Source: an uncultured Clostridia bacterium (GTDB lineage: Bacteria; Bacillota; Clostridia; Christensenellales; Borkfalkiaceae). From it: 64,000 nt of DNA. Location: assembly GCA_947629575.1 (NCBI GenBank), contig CANREF010000002.1, forward strand, positions 146,194 through 210,193, given 5' to 3'. The notes under the pieces were generated by a model. That model saw only the letters and a list, made by a program, of their open reading frames with translations. It was not told the origin of the DNA and made no database searches. Made by a program: the position numbers and the translations under genes. Shown here piece by piece: positions 51,597 through 60,123 of the stretch (within the stretch, counting starts at the first letter, position 1; each line of letters starts with the position of its first letter).

Positions 51597-53051
51597 TCAC
51601 ATTGCCTTATAAACTCTCAGCCATTCGCCGAGCCGAGCCAAGAAGTTCTCATTGGTGTCCGTCTTCCTGAGCATATCGAGAACGCCCTCGGTGTTCTCGG
51701 TGAGCCCGCGCTCGCGCAGTTTGTATACCGCGGAGAGCTCTTCGGGCTTGAGCAGAAGCTCCTCTTTCCTCGTTCCCGAGCGGCGGATATCGATCGCGGG
51801 GAACACTCTCCTCTCCGCAAGCTCACGGGAGAGGAAGATATCGCAGTTGCCCGTTCCCTTGAACTCCTCATAGATTACGTCGTCCATGCGGCTGCCCGTA
51901 TCCACGAGCGCCGTCGCAAGGATGGTGATGCTGCCCGCCTCGAGCGTATTGCGTGCAGCGCCGAAGAAGCGCTTGGGCTCGGCGAACGCGCCCGCATCCA
52001 AACCGCCCGAGAGCGTCTTTCCCGTGCTCTCGGCGAGATAGTTATAGGCGCGGGTGAGCTTGGTGAGGGAATCGAGCAGGATCACGACATCCTTCCCCTG
52101 CTCCGCCAAACGCTTTGCGTGCGCAACGGTGAGCTCCGCCGCGCGGATATGGTGGTCAGCGCCCTCGTCGAAGGTGGAATAGATGACTTCTGCGCCGTTT
52201 ACGCTCGTGCGGAAATCGGTCACCTCCTCGGGGCGCTCGTCGATGAGCAGAACGATGAGGCGGAGATCGGGCTGGTTTTCGGCGATGGAGCGGGCGATGT
52301 CCTTCAAGAGGGTGGTCTTGCCCGCCTTGGGGGGCGCAATGATGAGGGCGCGCTGTCCCTTCCCGATGGGAGCAAAGAGGTCGATGAGCCGCAGAGAGAG
52401 GACATTGCCGCCCTGGGAAAGGGCGATCCGCCCATTGGGATAGCAGGCGGTGAGCGCGTCGAAGAAATAGCGCTGTTCATACGCTCCCACGGGAAGCCCG
52501 TTCACGGTGAACACTTCCCCGATGGCTGCGGAATCGTTCTTGAGGCGGGGGCGCACACTGCAGGTGACAAAATCTCCCTCCCGCAGCTTGAGCGCATGGA
52601 GCTGGGGCGCTGCGATAAAGACGTCGTTATTGGTGGGCTGGCAGTTCTTGGCGCGCAAAAAGCCGTAGCCGCTCTGCATGATCTCGAGGATACCCGTGTA
52701 CACGCCCTGCGTTTCCCCCTCGGCGGCGACGGGAGCGGGCATACGCTCCTTCACGTAGCGCCGTCTGATCTCGGCGATCCGCTGGGTGACGGTCGGGTCG
52801 AGATAGCTCTGCTTGACGGGCGCTCCTCTGCCCGAACGGGGAACGGAAGCCTCCTTCCCCACGAGGACGTCGGTAATGCCTGCGATGAGGTCGGGCTTAT
52901 TTCCGCAGCGGCCCGTGGGAACTCCCTCCGTTCTGCCGAGCACCCTGAGCGTCGTGAGGGGCAATTTTTCAAGATATTCCGAAAGTTCCTGCTCGAACGT
53001 TCCCGATCTCACTTCCTCGTTCGTGTCGTTCTTCTTTTCCTTCTTAACCAT
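51597..53051 (-). CDS. rho: Transcription termination factor Rho
   Basis: Hexameric RNA helicase that ends transcription. 484 residues: N-terminal helix bundle, S1-like RNA-binding domain ([33 protein letters not shown]), Walker [14 protein letters not shown], Walker [17 protein letters not shown] and the Q-/R-loop region. Start overlaps the stop of the MBL hydrolase gene by 8 bp; AAAGGAG site. Confidence 0.97.
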   Translation of the reverse strand: MVKKEKKNDTNEEVRSGTFEQELSEYLEKLPLTTLRVLGRTEGVPTGRCGNKPDLIAGITDVLVGKEASVPRSGRGAPVKQSYLDPTVTQRIAEIRRRYVKERMPAPVAAEGETQGVYTGILEIMQSGYGFLRAKNCQPTNNDVFIAAPQLHALKLREGDFVTCSVRPRLKNDSAAIGEVFTVNGLPVGAYEQRYFFDALTACYPNGRIALSQGGNVLSLRLIDLFAPIGKGQRALIIAPPKAGKTTLLKDIARSIAENQPDLRLIVLLIDERPEEVTDFRTSVNGAEVIYSTFDEGADHHIRAAELTVAHAKRLAEQGKDVVILLDSLTKLTRAYNYLAESTGKTLSGGLDAGAFAEPKRFFGAARNTLEAGSITILATALVDTGSRMDDVIYEEFKGTGNCDIFLSRELAERRVFPAIDIRRSGTRKEELLLKPEELSAVYKLRERGLTENTEGVLDMLRKTDTNENFLARLGEWLRVYKAM

Positions 53052-53676
53052 GGTTGCTCCTTTTCATATACAATACTCGCGTTTCACCGCACATTTCGGG
53101 GGTGATCTCCACGCGGTCCCCCACCGCTTCCACCCCGTTAAAGAGGCGGAGAAAGGGCTCTGCGCCCGCAATGTCCACCGTGAGCCCTTCCTGCATGTAG
53201 TGCATGGGAATGACAAAGGACGGGCGGAGCAGTTCGACATACTTCTTCGCATTCGACGCGTCGATGGTGTAGTTCCCTCCCACGGGCAGGAGCAGAACAT
53301 CCGCTCTTTTGAGCGCCCTCACGGAGGGAGAATTTGCAGGTTCGCCGATGTCGCCGAGATGGAGCAGGGACATCCCCTCTCCCTCGAAGCGGAAGGCAAG
53401 CGTCTTTCCCCTCTTTCTGCCGCCCGCGTCGTCGTGCGAATGCTCCGTCGCGAGGATATGCACCCCGCCGACGGTATATTCCCCCGCTTGCGTGAAGACG
53501 GAGGGAGCGTCCACCGCTCCGACGTTGCAATGGTCGTAGTGAGAATGGCTCACGGTGAGAACGTCCGCCCCGATGTGCGGCATGGGAAAGCCGACGTCCC
53601 CGTAAGGATCGGTCACGATACGCACCCCCTGCAGGCAGATCAAAAAGCAGGAGTGCCCGATATATTGGATCTTCAT
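53044..53676 (-). CDS. UPF0173-family metal-dependent hydrolase (MBL fold)
   Basis: 210 residues with the metallo-beta-lactamase signature SHSHYDHC, a second metal histidine in ATEHSHDD, the metal aspartate in LHLGDIGE and the final HYM (IPMHYM). Matches the YtkL/UPF0173 family, substrate unknown. Ribosome site GGAGGAAAG. It is translationally coupled to rho, which suggests shared regulation. Confidence 0.9.
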   Translation of the reverse strand: MKIQYIGHSCFLICLQGVRIVTDPYGDVGFPMPHIGADVLTVSHSHYDHCNVGAVDAPSVFTQAGEYTVGGVHILATEHSHDDAGGRKRGKTLAFRFEGEGMSLLHLGDIGEPANSPSVRALKRADVLLLPVGGNYTIDASNAKKYVELLRPSFVIPMHYMQEGLTVDIAGAEPFLRLFNGVEAVGDRVEITPEMCGETRVLYMKRSNHG

Positions 53677-53763
53677 CTTTCCTCCGACTGAAAATAAAAA
53701 GGACTTCCTAAGTGTTTCTCAAGTCTAACCTTTTGAAAAATGAAAACAAGACGGTCTGAGTTT

Positions 53764-53792
53764 ATTATACACCGAAAACTTCTTTTTGTAAA
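53764..53792 (-). promoter_or_regulatory. Promoter of the UPF0173-rho operon
   Basis: TTTACA, 17-bp spacer, TATAAT, with a leader of about 80 bases whose role is unknown (Rho often regulates its own leader). Confidence 0.75.
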
Positions 53793-53802
53793 GGAAAATA
53801 CG

Positions 53803-54621
53803 TCACTTTTCCGAGAAATACGCCTCGTGCGCGAGCCTGCCCTCTTTAAGGCAGCTTTTGAGCGCCTCGCCGTCCCCCGCGCCGAGGGCAGAGGCAACTT
53901 CCGAAAGGCGGGAAATGAGCCCCTCCGTCTCCCGCAGAAGATTTTCGCGGTTGAGAAGGTACAGCTCGGACCAAAGTTCCTCATCCACCCCGCCGACGCG
54001 GGTCATGTCCTGAAAACTTCCCCCCGTAAAGCCCGCGATCCCTCTCGCCTCGGGCGAGCGGATGTAGGCGTTGGAAACGATGTGCGCCAGCTGTGAAGTG
54101 AGCGCGATCTTCCTGTCGTGCTCGGCGGCGGAACAGCGCACGATCCTGCCGAAGCCGATCTCCCGCGCAAGCCCCTCCGCAAGGGCGAGCGCCCCCTCGT
54201 CCGTGTTCGGGCAGACGGTGATAACAAGGTTCTTCCCCTTGAACAAATCGGCATCGGCGACTTTTATCCCGCTCTTTTCCTTTCCCGCCATGGGATGCAG
54301 CCCCACATAGCGGTATCTGCGCGGCTTGCCGAAGACGAGCTTTTCGATCTCCCCCTTCACCCCGCAGATATCCGCAACGAGCGCGCCCGCGGGAAATTCT
54401 CCCCTGTCGAGCTCGCGCATCGTCACCGCAGGCGGCAGGGCGAGAAAGACCGCCTCCGCCCCTTCATACCCCTCGGCGGGCGCGGAGATCATATCGTGCG
54501 CAAGCGCATAGGAGATCGCCTCCTCGCTCCTGTTTTTGCCGAGAACGGTGTGCCCCGCCCGCTTCAACGCCGCAGCCAGCGACGCCCCGATGATCCCAAG
54601 TCCATAGACAACGATCCTCAT
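53803..54621 (-). CDS. tyrA: Prephenate dehydrogenase
   Basis: NAD(P)-dependent oxidative decarboxylation of prephenate to 4-hydroxyphenylpyruvate in tyrosine synthesis. 272 residues: GLGIIGASLAAALKR dinucleotide site, LHPMAGKEKSG with the catalytic His, TSQLAHIVSNA, and FTGGSFQDMTRVG. No ACT or chorismate-mutase domain. Divergent by one gene from aroA of the same pathway. Ribosome site GGAGG. Confidence 0.94.
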   Translation of the reverse strand: MRIVVYGLGIIGASLAAALKRAGHTVLGKNRSEEAISYALAHDMISAPAEGYEGAEAVFLALPPAVTMRELDRGEFPAGALVADICGVKGEIEKLVFGKPRRYRYVGLHPMAGKEKSGIKVADADLFKGKNLVITVCPNTDEGALALAEGLAREIGFGRIVRCSAAEHDRKIALTSQLAHIVSNAYIRSPEARGIAGFTGGSFQDMTRVGGVDEELWSELYLLNRENLLRETEGLISRLSEVASALGAGDGEALKSCLKEGRLAHEAYFSEK

Positions 54622-54642
54622 AAATCCTCCGAAACAGCAGTC

Positions 54643-54686
54643 ATTATGTCAGACATAGTATTATTATTTCACACATATTACTGTGC
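54643..54686. repeat. Family P palindromes, two adjacent copies
   Basis: ATTATGTC/GACATAGTATTAT followed at once by ATTTCACACATATTACTG, in the gap between the YgjP-like gene and tyrA. Confidence 0.75.
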
Positions 54687-54699
54687 AAAATACAAAAAA

Positions 54700-55332
54700 T
54701 CAAAGGAAATTCATCGCATTGCTCCCCTTCAAGGCCTTTCTGCGCTCCTTGCGGTCGGGAAGAATGCTGTCCACGATGTCCCAAAATTCGGCGCTGTGGT
54801 TGAAGACGACGGTGTGGGCGAGTTCGTGCACGGCGACGTATTCCGCCAGAGGCGGAGAGAGGAAGGCGATGCGAAAGGTGTAGGCGATCACCCCTTCCCG
54901 ATTGCAAGAGCCCCACCTTCCCCGCGCGGAGGAGATGCGCACGGTGCGGTAGGAAAAACCGTAGCGGGCGGCGATGCGGGAAGTGATCTGCCGCATGACC
55001 TCGAGCGCGAACCGCTTGAGCAAATTCCGAAGGGCTGCCTCTCTTCCCTCGCGCGGGAGAAAGATCTCCCCTTCCGAAATGCGCGCCCGTCCTTCCTTTA
55101 TATAATAGGTAGACCCGAAGAGGACGAGCGCGTCCCCATCGTTCAGGCTCAGGCGGGGGCGGGCCTGCGCCTGCGCAAGCCGCTCTTTGATCCAGCGCTC
55201 GTGTTTTGAGACGAACGAGCGCACATAGTCTTCGCTCACGCCGAGGGGGGCGCGCACGACGACCTTCCCCTCCCGCGTAACGGCGAGAGTGAGCGTCTTC
55301 CGTCTGCTCCTAATGAGGGTGATCTCTTCCAT
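54700..55332 (-). CDS. YgjP/M48-like zinc metallopeptidase family protein
   Basis: 210 residues with the family pattern: N-terminal beta domain (SRRKTLTLAVTREGKVVVRAP), SSARGRWGSCNREG, and the gluzincin motif in VHELAHTVVFNHSAEFWD (HExxH plus a second His). Called a metallopeptidase by motif; E. coli YgjP has been linked to nucleotide pyrophosphatase activity, so the reaction is open. A TATAAT six bases before the ATG and no ribosome site predict a leaderless mRNA. Confidence 0.88.
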   Translation of the reverse strand: MEEITLIRSRRKTLTLAVTREGKVVVRAPLGVSEDYVRSFVSKHERWIKERLAQAQARPRLSLNDGDALVLFGSTYYIKEGRARISEGEIFLPREGREAALRNLLKRFALEVMRQITSRIAARYGFSYRTVRISSARGRWGSCNREGVIAYTFRIAFLSPPLAEYVAVHELAHTVVFNHSAEFWDIVDSILPDRKERRKALKGSNAMNFL

Positions 55333-55338
55333 GCCGCC

Positions 55339-55367
55339 ATTATAGCACAGCGCGGCAAAATTTTCAA
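55339..55367 (-). promoter_or_regulatory. Promoter of the YgjP-like gene (leaderless arrangement)
   Basis: TTGAAA, 17-bp spacer, TATAAT, six bases, ATG. Confidence 0.8.
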
Positions 55368-55375
55368 CTATCCTC

Positions 55376-55404
55376 TTGACCTTTTCCCGCCCGTTTGTTA
55401 TACT
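55376..55404 (+). promoter_or_regulatory. Promoter of aroA (leaderless arrangement)
   Basis: TTGACC, 17-bp spacer, TATACT, six bases, ATG. Its -35 is 8 bp from the -35 of the divergent YgjP-like gene. Confidence 0.8.
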
Positions 55405-55410
55405 GAATGT

Positions 55411-56667
55411 ATGGAAGCCTATACCGTCAAAAAGCTGACAAAGAGGGAACTTAGCGTAAACGTTCCCGCCTCCAAGAGCATTTTGAACCGCGCTCTCCTG
55501 CTCGCCGCATTCACCGAGGGGGAAACTCTCCTATCGGGAGTGCACACCTATGGGAAGGACGCGGAGGAGCTCATCGCCTGTCTGAAGGCGCTCGGCGCGG
55601 AGATCGGGCAGACGGAGCAGGGGCTCACGGTCCGCGGCGGGGAACTGCACCGTTCCGCCTCTCTCAACGTGGGGAGCGGCGGCACTTCGGCGCGCTTCCT
55701 CACCGCCATGCTCGCCTTCCGCGGCGGAAAGTACGCCCTCTCCGCCTCCAAACAGATGTCTCGCCGCCCCATGGACATCCTTTCCGCCCTTCGGGAGGGC
55801 GGCGTGCGCTTTCGCTTTCCCGAACGGCAAAATTCCTTTCCCTTCCTGATGCAGTCGGACGGCGCTCCCGCCGAACTCACCGTCGATACCGATGTGAGCA
55901 CCCAATTCGCAAGCGGGCTTTTGCTGGCGGCAGCGGTCGGGAAGTCCCCCTTCACCCTTCATCTCACGGGCAGGCGGACGGAGGGAAGCTATATCGCGAC
56001 TACGCTCGAGGTCATTCGGGCGTTCGGCGCAAGGGCGGTCCGCAGCGGGAACGACGTCACCGTTTCCCCCACCGAGGGGGGAACTCCCCGTTTTGCCGTC
56101 CCTCCCGACGTGTCGGGCGCATGTTATTTCTATGCGCTCTCCCTGCTCTGCGGCGCGAAGGTGCTCGTGCGCGACGTACATCCCGATTGCGGGCAAGCCG
56201 ATCTCCGCTTCCTCGACCTTCTCTCCGCCCGCGGCGTAAAGGTCACGGACACCCCCGAGGGCGTCCTTGCCGACGGCAGCGGCGTGGAGACGTTCGAGGG
56301 CTTTGACCTCGACCTCAGCGACTTCTCCGACCAGACGCTCACCCTTGCCGCGATGGCGCCCTTTGCCACGACCCCGACCGTACTGCGCGGCGTGGGGCAT
56401 ATCCGCCGTCAGGAGTGCGACCGCATGGAGGCGATCGCCTTCAATCTGCGCTCCCTCGGCGTGCCCTGCAAGTGCGGCGAAGGGGACATCTTCATCCGCC
56501 CCGCGCCCGTCCGTCCCGCCGAGATCGAGACCTTTGCCGATCACCGCGTCGCCATGGCGTTCACCCTCGTGGGGCTGAAGGCGGGGAACGTGACCATCAA
56601 AGATCCCGGCTGCTGCCGCAAGACCTTCGGCAATTATTTTGCGATCGTAGACGGGCTGACGTCATAG
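55411..56667 (+). CDS. aroA: 3-phosphoshikimate 1-carboxyvinyltransferase (EPSP synthase)
   Basis: Joins shikimate 3-phosphate and PEP in the shikimate pathway. 418 residues: NVPASKSILNRALLLAA, GSGGTSARFLTAMLA (in place of the usual GNAGTAMR; Ser replaces Ala after GSGG as in some class II enzymes), DVSTQFASGLLLAA, HIRRQECDRM and FADHRVAMAF. Complete. No Shine-Dalgarno; the -10 is six bases from the ATG. Confidence 0.95.
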   Translation: MEAYTVKKLTKRELSVNVPASKSILNRALLLAAFTEGETLLSGVHTYGKDAEELIACLKALGAEIGQTEQGLTVRGGELHRSASLNVGSGGTSARFLTAMLAFRGGKYALSASKQMSRRPMDILSALREGGVRFRFPERQNSFPFLMQSDGAPAELTVDTDVSTQFASGLLLAAAVGKSPFTLHLTGRRTEGSYIATTLEVIRAFGARAVRSGNDVTVSPTEGGTPRFAVPPDVSGACYFYALSLLCGAKVLVRDVHPDCGQADLRFLDLLSARGVKVTDTPEGVLADGSGVETFEGFDLDLSDFSDQTLTLAAMAPFATTPTVLRGVGHIRRQECDRMEAIAFNLRSLGVPCKCGEGDIFIRPAPVRPAEIETFADHRVAMAFTLVGLKAGNVTIKDPGCCRKTFGNYFAIVDGLTS

Positions 56668-56682
56668 TATCTCAAGCATAAA

Positions 56683-56718
56683 GCAAGCCGCGGCGGTCAA
56701 AAGACCGCCGCGGCTTGC
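56683..56718. terminator. Bidirectional hairpin terminator between aroA and the DtxR-type gene
   Basis: Perfect 16-bp stem GCAAGCCGCGGCGGTC/GACCGCCGCGGCTTGC with AAAA loop; no strong T run, so termination may depend on Rho. Confidence 0.75.
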
Positions 56719-56742
56719 CTGTAAAGGACTTGGGAAGGGCTC

Positions 56743-57108
56743 TCACAGCCTTTCCACGTATTTTTTCAATATCTCGAACATGTCGTCCGAAATGACATGC
56801 TCGATGCGGCAGGCGTTGCTCTCGGCAAGTTCCTTTTCCGCCCCGACCGCCATGAGCGCCTTGGTGATGACGCGATGCCGCTCATACACCCCCGCCGCCT
56901 TCTCCTGCCCCGAAGCGGTGAGCGTGATGTCCCCCGCGGCGTCGATGGCGATATAGCCCTTCTTGTGCAGAAGTCCCACGGCGCGCGATACGCTCGACTT
57001 GGCATAGCCGAGCTCCTCGCACACGTCGATGGAGCGCACGTTTGCCCGCCTCTGTTTCAGGAGCAATATTGTCTCGAGATACATTTCCTCCGATTCATGC
57101 GATTTCAT
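56743..57108 (-). CDS. DtxR/MntR-family metal-dependent repressor
   Basis: 121 residues: winged helix (EEMYLETILLLKQRRANVRSIDVCEELGYAKSSVSRAVGLLHKKGYI) and a dimerisation/metal domain (ERHRVITKALMAVGAEKELAESNACRIEHVIS), with the His and Cys/Glu ligands of the MntR-like binuclear site. No SH3 domain, as in MntR. Controls manganese or iron uptake genes not visible here. Start MKSHESEE chosen for GAGGGGG. Confidence 0.9.
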   Translation of the reverse strand: MKSHESEEMYLETILLLKQRRANVRSIDVCEELGYAKSSVSRAVGLLHKKGYIAIDAAGDITLTASGQEKAAGVYERHRVITKALMAVGAEKELAESNACRIEHVISDDMFEILKKYVERL

Positions 57109-57133
57109 AACATCCCCCTCGCACTTTTTTTCA

Positions 57134-57162
57134 ATTATACAACTTTTTTCACGGTTTGTAAA
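57134..57162 (-). promoter_or_regulatory. Promoter of the DtxR/MntR-type gene
   Basis: TTTACA, 17-bp spacer, TATAAT, about 26 bases before the ATG. Confidence 0.75.
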
Positions 57163-57179
57163 GGGCTTGCGGAAAGTTT

Positions 57180-57641
57180 TCACACTTTTCCCGCCTTAAT
57201 TGCCGCAAGCAGAGCTTCGCAGCCCTCCACGATGTCCGAATAGGTCTCGTCGAAATTTCCCGTATACCACGGATCGGCGATCGCGCGGGGGTGGGAAGTG
57301 AAGCCGAGCAGCATCTTCACCTTGACGGCATTCTTCTCCCCGACGATGCGCACGGTATCCCGCACATTTGCCTCATCCATGCCGAGAAGAAGGTCGAAGT
57401 TCTCCCCGTCCGCACGGGTCACAAGGCGCGCGCGGTGCGGCACGAGCGGCACTCCCTCCCGCGCCAATTTCTCCCTCGTCCCGCGGTGAGGCGGATTCCC
57501 GATCTCGTCCGTATGCGCCGCGGCGGAGGAACAGCGGACCTTTTCTTTTAGTCCGTTCTTTTCAATCATCATTGTAAAAACACTCTCCGCCATGGGAGAA
57601 CGGCAAATATTTCCGTGACAAATGAACAAAATTTGTATCAA
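57180..57641 (-). CDS. Low-molecular-weight protein-tyrosine phosphatase
   Basis: 153 residues with the P-loop CHGNICRS (Cys8, Arg14) and the general acid in DPWYTGNFDETY. The reading frame begins with a TTG (product MIQILFICHGN); there is no ATG before the P-loop, and GGGGAGG lies ten bases upstream. In Bacillota such enzymes act on tyrosine-phosphorylated proteins or arginine phosphates. Confidence 0.88.
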   Translation of the reverse strand: MIQILFICHGNICRSPMAESVFTMMIEKNGLKEKVRCSSAAAHTDEIGNPPHRGTREKLAREGVPLVPHRARLVTRADGENFDLLLGMDEANVRDTVRIVGEKNAVKVKMLLGFTSHPRAIADPWYTGNFDETYSDIVEGCEALLAAIKAGKV

Positions 57642-57719
57642 ATTTTGGATGCCTCCCCTGATTTTTCAGTTAATTTAAAAAAATTTTTCTTATTTTTTGA
57701 AATTTTTTTAGAAAAACGA

Positions 57720-57748
57720 TTGCAAAATAATTTAATATGTGTTATCAT
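57720..57748 (+). promoter_or_regulatory. Promoter of the small XRE regulator (leaderless arrangement)
   Basis: TTGCAA, 17-bp spacer, TATCAT, six bases, ATG. Confidence 0.75.
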
Positions 57749-57754
57749 ATAGGC

Positions 57755-57958
57755 ATGAAGGTATTTGCTGAAAGACTTATGGAGATGCGTAAAGAGAGAG
57801 GCTTGTCGCAGGCGACTGTGGCAAGGGATTTGGGCGTGAGCCTTGGCATCGTCTGCTATTGGGAAACCAACAAGAGCGATCCCACCGCTTCCAACATCGC
57901 AAAGGTCGCGCGTTATTTCAACGTGTCGTCCGATTACCTCCTCGGTCTTGCTGACTGA
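57755..57958 (+). CDS. Small XRE-family (Cro/CI) helix-turn-helix regulator
   Basis: 67 residues, almost entirely one HTH_3 domain: RLMEMRKERGLSQATVARDLGVSLGIVCYWETN, ending in the SSDYLLGLAD typical of these regulators. No partner or sensor domain. It is AT-rich upstream and leaderless by promoter position. Target unknown; a short transcript candidate lies just downstream. Confidence 0.9.
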   Translation: MKVFAERLMEMRKERGLSQATVARDLGVSLGIVCYWETNKSDPTASNIAKVARYFNVSSDYLLGLAD

Positions 57959-58014
57959 GTTTTTTACCCCCTCCTCACAACTGAATATTCTTTCGGCGGT
58001 GCGAAGAGCGCCCT

Positions 58015-58090
58015 TATAATGATTGAGACCGAAGCCTCGGTATAAAGGATGATGAGAGAAATGTAAGCTCCCGGGCGGGGAGCTTTTTTC
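58015..58090 (+). ncRNA. Candidate short transcript ending in a terminator
   Basis: A TATAAT (weak -35) is followed by the hairpin CCGA/TCGG, then AAAGG and a five-codon frame (MMREM), and finally a strong terminator. It could be a small RNA of about 65 bases, a leader peptide, or only the 3' region of the XRE gene. Confidence 0.3.
58065..58090 (+). terminator. Intrinsic terminator downstream of the XRE regulator
   Basis: Stem AAGCTCCC/GGGGAGCTT followed by T residues. Confidence 0.85.
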
Positions 58091-59003
58091 ACGCCATGCG
58101 CCCCGCAAGTTCTTTTTCGAGCTCATTCACGCCCGCAAGCGGAGAGCGTTCGGGAACAAATCCCTCCCCTGCGAAATACCGCTCATATCTTTGCAGTTCG
58201 GCGGCCTCTTGGGCGGTGCAATACTCTTCGAGTTCCTTCAGACGGGCAAAGAGCTTTTCCGCCTCTTCCTCCTCCCCTTGGAAGAGGGCAAGCTGCGTCC
58301 TGAGAAGGAGCAGCGCGCGGAAGGCGGGAAGATCTTCCCTTACGACGGGCGCGGAGAGCTGTTCTTTTGCGAGGTCCGAGAAACTTCCGCGATACAAAGT
58401 CCCCTGCGCCGTGAGCACGCAGAGCAAAACTTCCTCCTCGGGGCGGCGGCGGAGAAGTCCGATGAGCACGGCGCCGTCCGTCTTCCCCGCGGGCAGTTCT
58501 GCGGGAAGAAGGGCGCGCAGCCCCTCATAGAGAACGAGCAGGGAAAACAGTCCGCAGAAGAGGAGCGCGGGATGATAGGGAAGGGCAAGAAAGAGCGCGA
58601 GCAGCGCTCCGCCGACGAGCAGTCCGAGCAGCGCCCCGCCCGCGGCAAAGGCGATCGCCCCCGCACGGACATGTTCCGCGCTCCTCGGGAACATCCTCGT
58701 CTCCCCCGCATGATCGGAACGGGCGAAGCGCACCTTCCCCCCGCCGAAGGTGAGGAAGGAAAGGGTGATGCCCGCACAGCGCATCCCCCCCATGAGCCCG
58801 AAGAGCAGGTGTCCGAGTTCGTGGATCGCGGCGGGGATCCGCAGGAGGGACGCCGCGAGGAACCCCGCCCATGCCGCCGACTCCCACGGCCCGAGCCCGG
58901 ACGGCGTGCCGAACACCACGAGCAAGACAGCGCCCGCAACCAACGCGAGCAAAATCAACATATCCGAAATACGGTACACGATCCTCTTCGTCTTTCCGCT
59001 CAT
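58089..59003 (-). CDS. Integral-membrane M50-like zinc metalloprotease
   Basis: 304 residues: several N-terminal transmembrane helices with HELGHLLFGLMGG (HExxH) inside a hydrophobic segment, a glycine-rich helix pair (AAGGALLGLLVGGALLA), and a soluble C-terminal region of about 110 residues. Layout resembles site-2-type proteases such as SpoIVFB, but no NPDG-type third ligand motif is clear, so protease activity is unproven. Overlaps ppx as ATGA, last gene of the yabP operon. Confidence 0.7.
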   Translation of the reverse strand: MSGKTKRIVYRISDMLILLALVAGAVLLVVFGTPSGLGPWESAAWAGFLAASLLRIPAAIHELGHLLFGLMGGMRCAGITLSFLTFGGGKVRFARSDHAGETRMFPRSAEHVRAGAIAFAAGGALLGLLVGGALLALFLALPYHPALLFCGLFSLLVLYEGLRALLPAELPAGKTDGAVLIGLLRRRPEEEVLLCVLTAQGTLYRGSFSDLAKEQLSAPVVREDLPAFRALLLLRTQLALFQGEEEEAEKLFARLKELEEYCTAQEAAELQRYERYFAGEGFVPERSPLAGVNELEKELAGRMA

Positions 59004-59854
59004 TTCAACCCCCTCAGGGCTGCATAGCCCTCCAAATTGTCCCGGTCGGAGGCAAACACCTCCGCAAGGGACATTTTTTTCATGATCTGCTCCAAGAGAA
59101 GTGCCCCGCCCGCGATGATGTCCGCCCGTCTTTCGTCCATGCCCTTGATCGCCCTGCGCCCCGCCGCATCCATGGAAAGCAGCCTGTCCGCCAGCGCCGA
59201 AACCCCTTCATAGGACATGGGAAAGTCCTGAATTTTTTGCCCGTCGTAGCGTTCGAGCCCGAGCATCACGGAGGCCAGCGTAGAGCCCGTCCCGCCGATG
59301 GCATACGTCTTCCCCGCGGGGACGATCTTCCCCGAAAAAGCGAGCTTCGCCCCGATCTCGGTAAGCAGCTTTTCCCTGTCTTCGCCGCAGGTATCGTAAA
59401 GGCGCACCGCGCCGATGGGAAGGGAGAGGGAATATACGGGCTTTCCCCCTTGAGAGAGGCAGATCTCCGTGCTCGCGCCGCCGATATCGACGATCCCACC
59501 GTCGCCGCAGGAGAGAGCGCCCATGAGCCCGAGACGCGCCTCTTCTTCGCCCGAAACGACGTCCACGTCCAACCCGCAGAGCGCCTTTACCCGACGGCAG
59601 AACTTTTCGCCGTTTTCGGAATCGCGCACCGCCGCGGTCGCAAAGATGTGAACGGAAGCCCCCTTCGCCGCGCCCTCTTCGGCATATTCTTTCACCGCTC
59701 TTGCGGTCCGTTCGGCGGCTTCCTCGTTGAGCGAGCCCGTGAGCGCAAGCCCCGAGCCGAGGCGGGTCGTATTCACCCTCTTATATAAAGATTTTCCGTC
59801 CGCCCAGAGCATGAGGCGAACGGAATTGGAACCGATATCGATGATTGCCTGCAT
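59000..59854 (-). CDS. Exopolyphosphatase / pppGpp phosphohydrolase family protein (Ppx/GppA)
   Basis: 284 residues of the ASKHA fold: MQAIIDIGSNSVRLML, FATAAVRDSENG, SGEEEARLGLMGAL, VDIGGASTEI and AIGGTGSTLAS. The short length means only the catalytic core, without the C-terminal HD-like part. Start set by TAATG overlap with divIC. In Clostridia this gene often follows divIC. Confidence 0.92.
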   Translation of the reverse strand: MQAIIDIGSNSVRLMLWADGKSLYKRVNTTRLGSGLALTGSLNEEAAERTARAVKEYAEEGAAKGASVHIFATAAVRDSENGEKFCRRVKALCGLDVDVVSGEEEARLGLMGALSCGDGGIVDIGGASTEICLSQGGKPVYSLSLPIGAVRLYDTCGEDREKLLTEIGAKLAFSGKIVPAGKTYAIGGTGSTLASVMLGLERYDGQKIQDFPMSYEGVSALADRLLSMDAAGRRAIKGMDERRADIIAGGALLLEQIMKKMSLAEVFASDRDNLEGYAALRGLK

Positions 59855-60123
59855 TATTTCTTTCCCATGCGGCGGGCAAGATAGTAGAGCCCCTCGCCGC
59901 TCTGATACCATTCGAGGTCCTTTTCCCCTTCATCGATGCGGCGTTGGACGTCCGCGATGCGCTCCTCGAGCTCACGATTCTGTGCGCTCTTGACCCCCAT
60001 CGAGACGAACTGCACGATCATGATGATGACCAAAAAGATGATGAGAAGAACGCCCGCGACCGTCGCGCCGACCGCGATGCGCTTTGCCTTTTCCTCCGTG
60101 ATCCCCTTTCCGTTTTTCCGCAT
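59854..60123 (-). CDS. Septum formation initiator family protein (DivIC/FtsB-like)
   Basis: 89 residues: short basic N-terminus, one transmembrane helix (about residues 18-40) and a coiled coil (RELEERIADVQRRIDEGEKDLEW) ending LYYLARRMGKK, as in DivIC. Acts in the divisome with FtsL and DivIB. The yabP-yabQ-divIC order supports the identity. Ribosome site AAAGG lies inside yabQ. Confidence 0.88.
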   Translation of the reverse strand: MRKNGKGITEEKAKRIAVGATVAGVLLIIFLVIIMIVQFVSMGVKSAQNRELEERIADVQRRIDEGEKDLEWYQSGEGLYYLARRMGKK

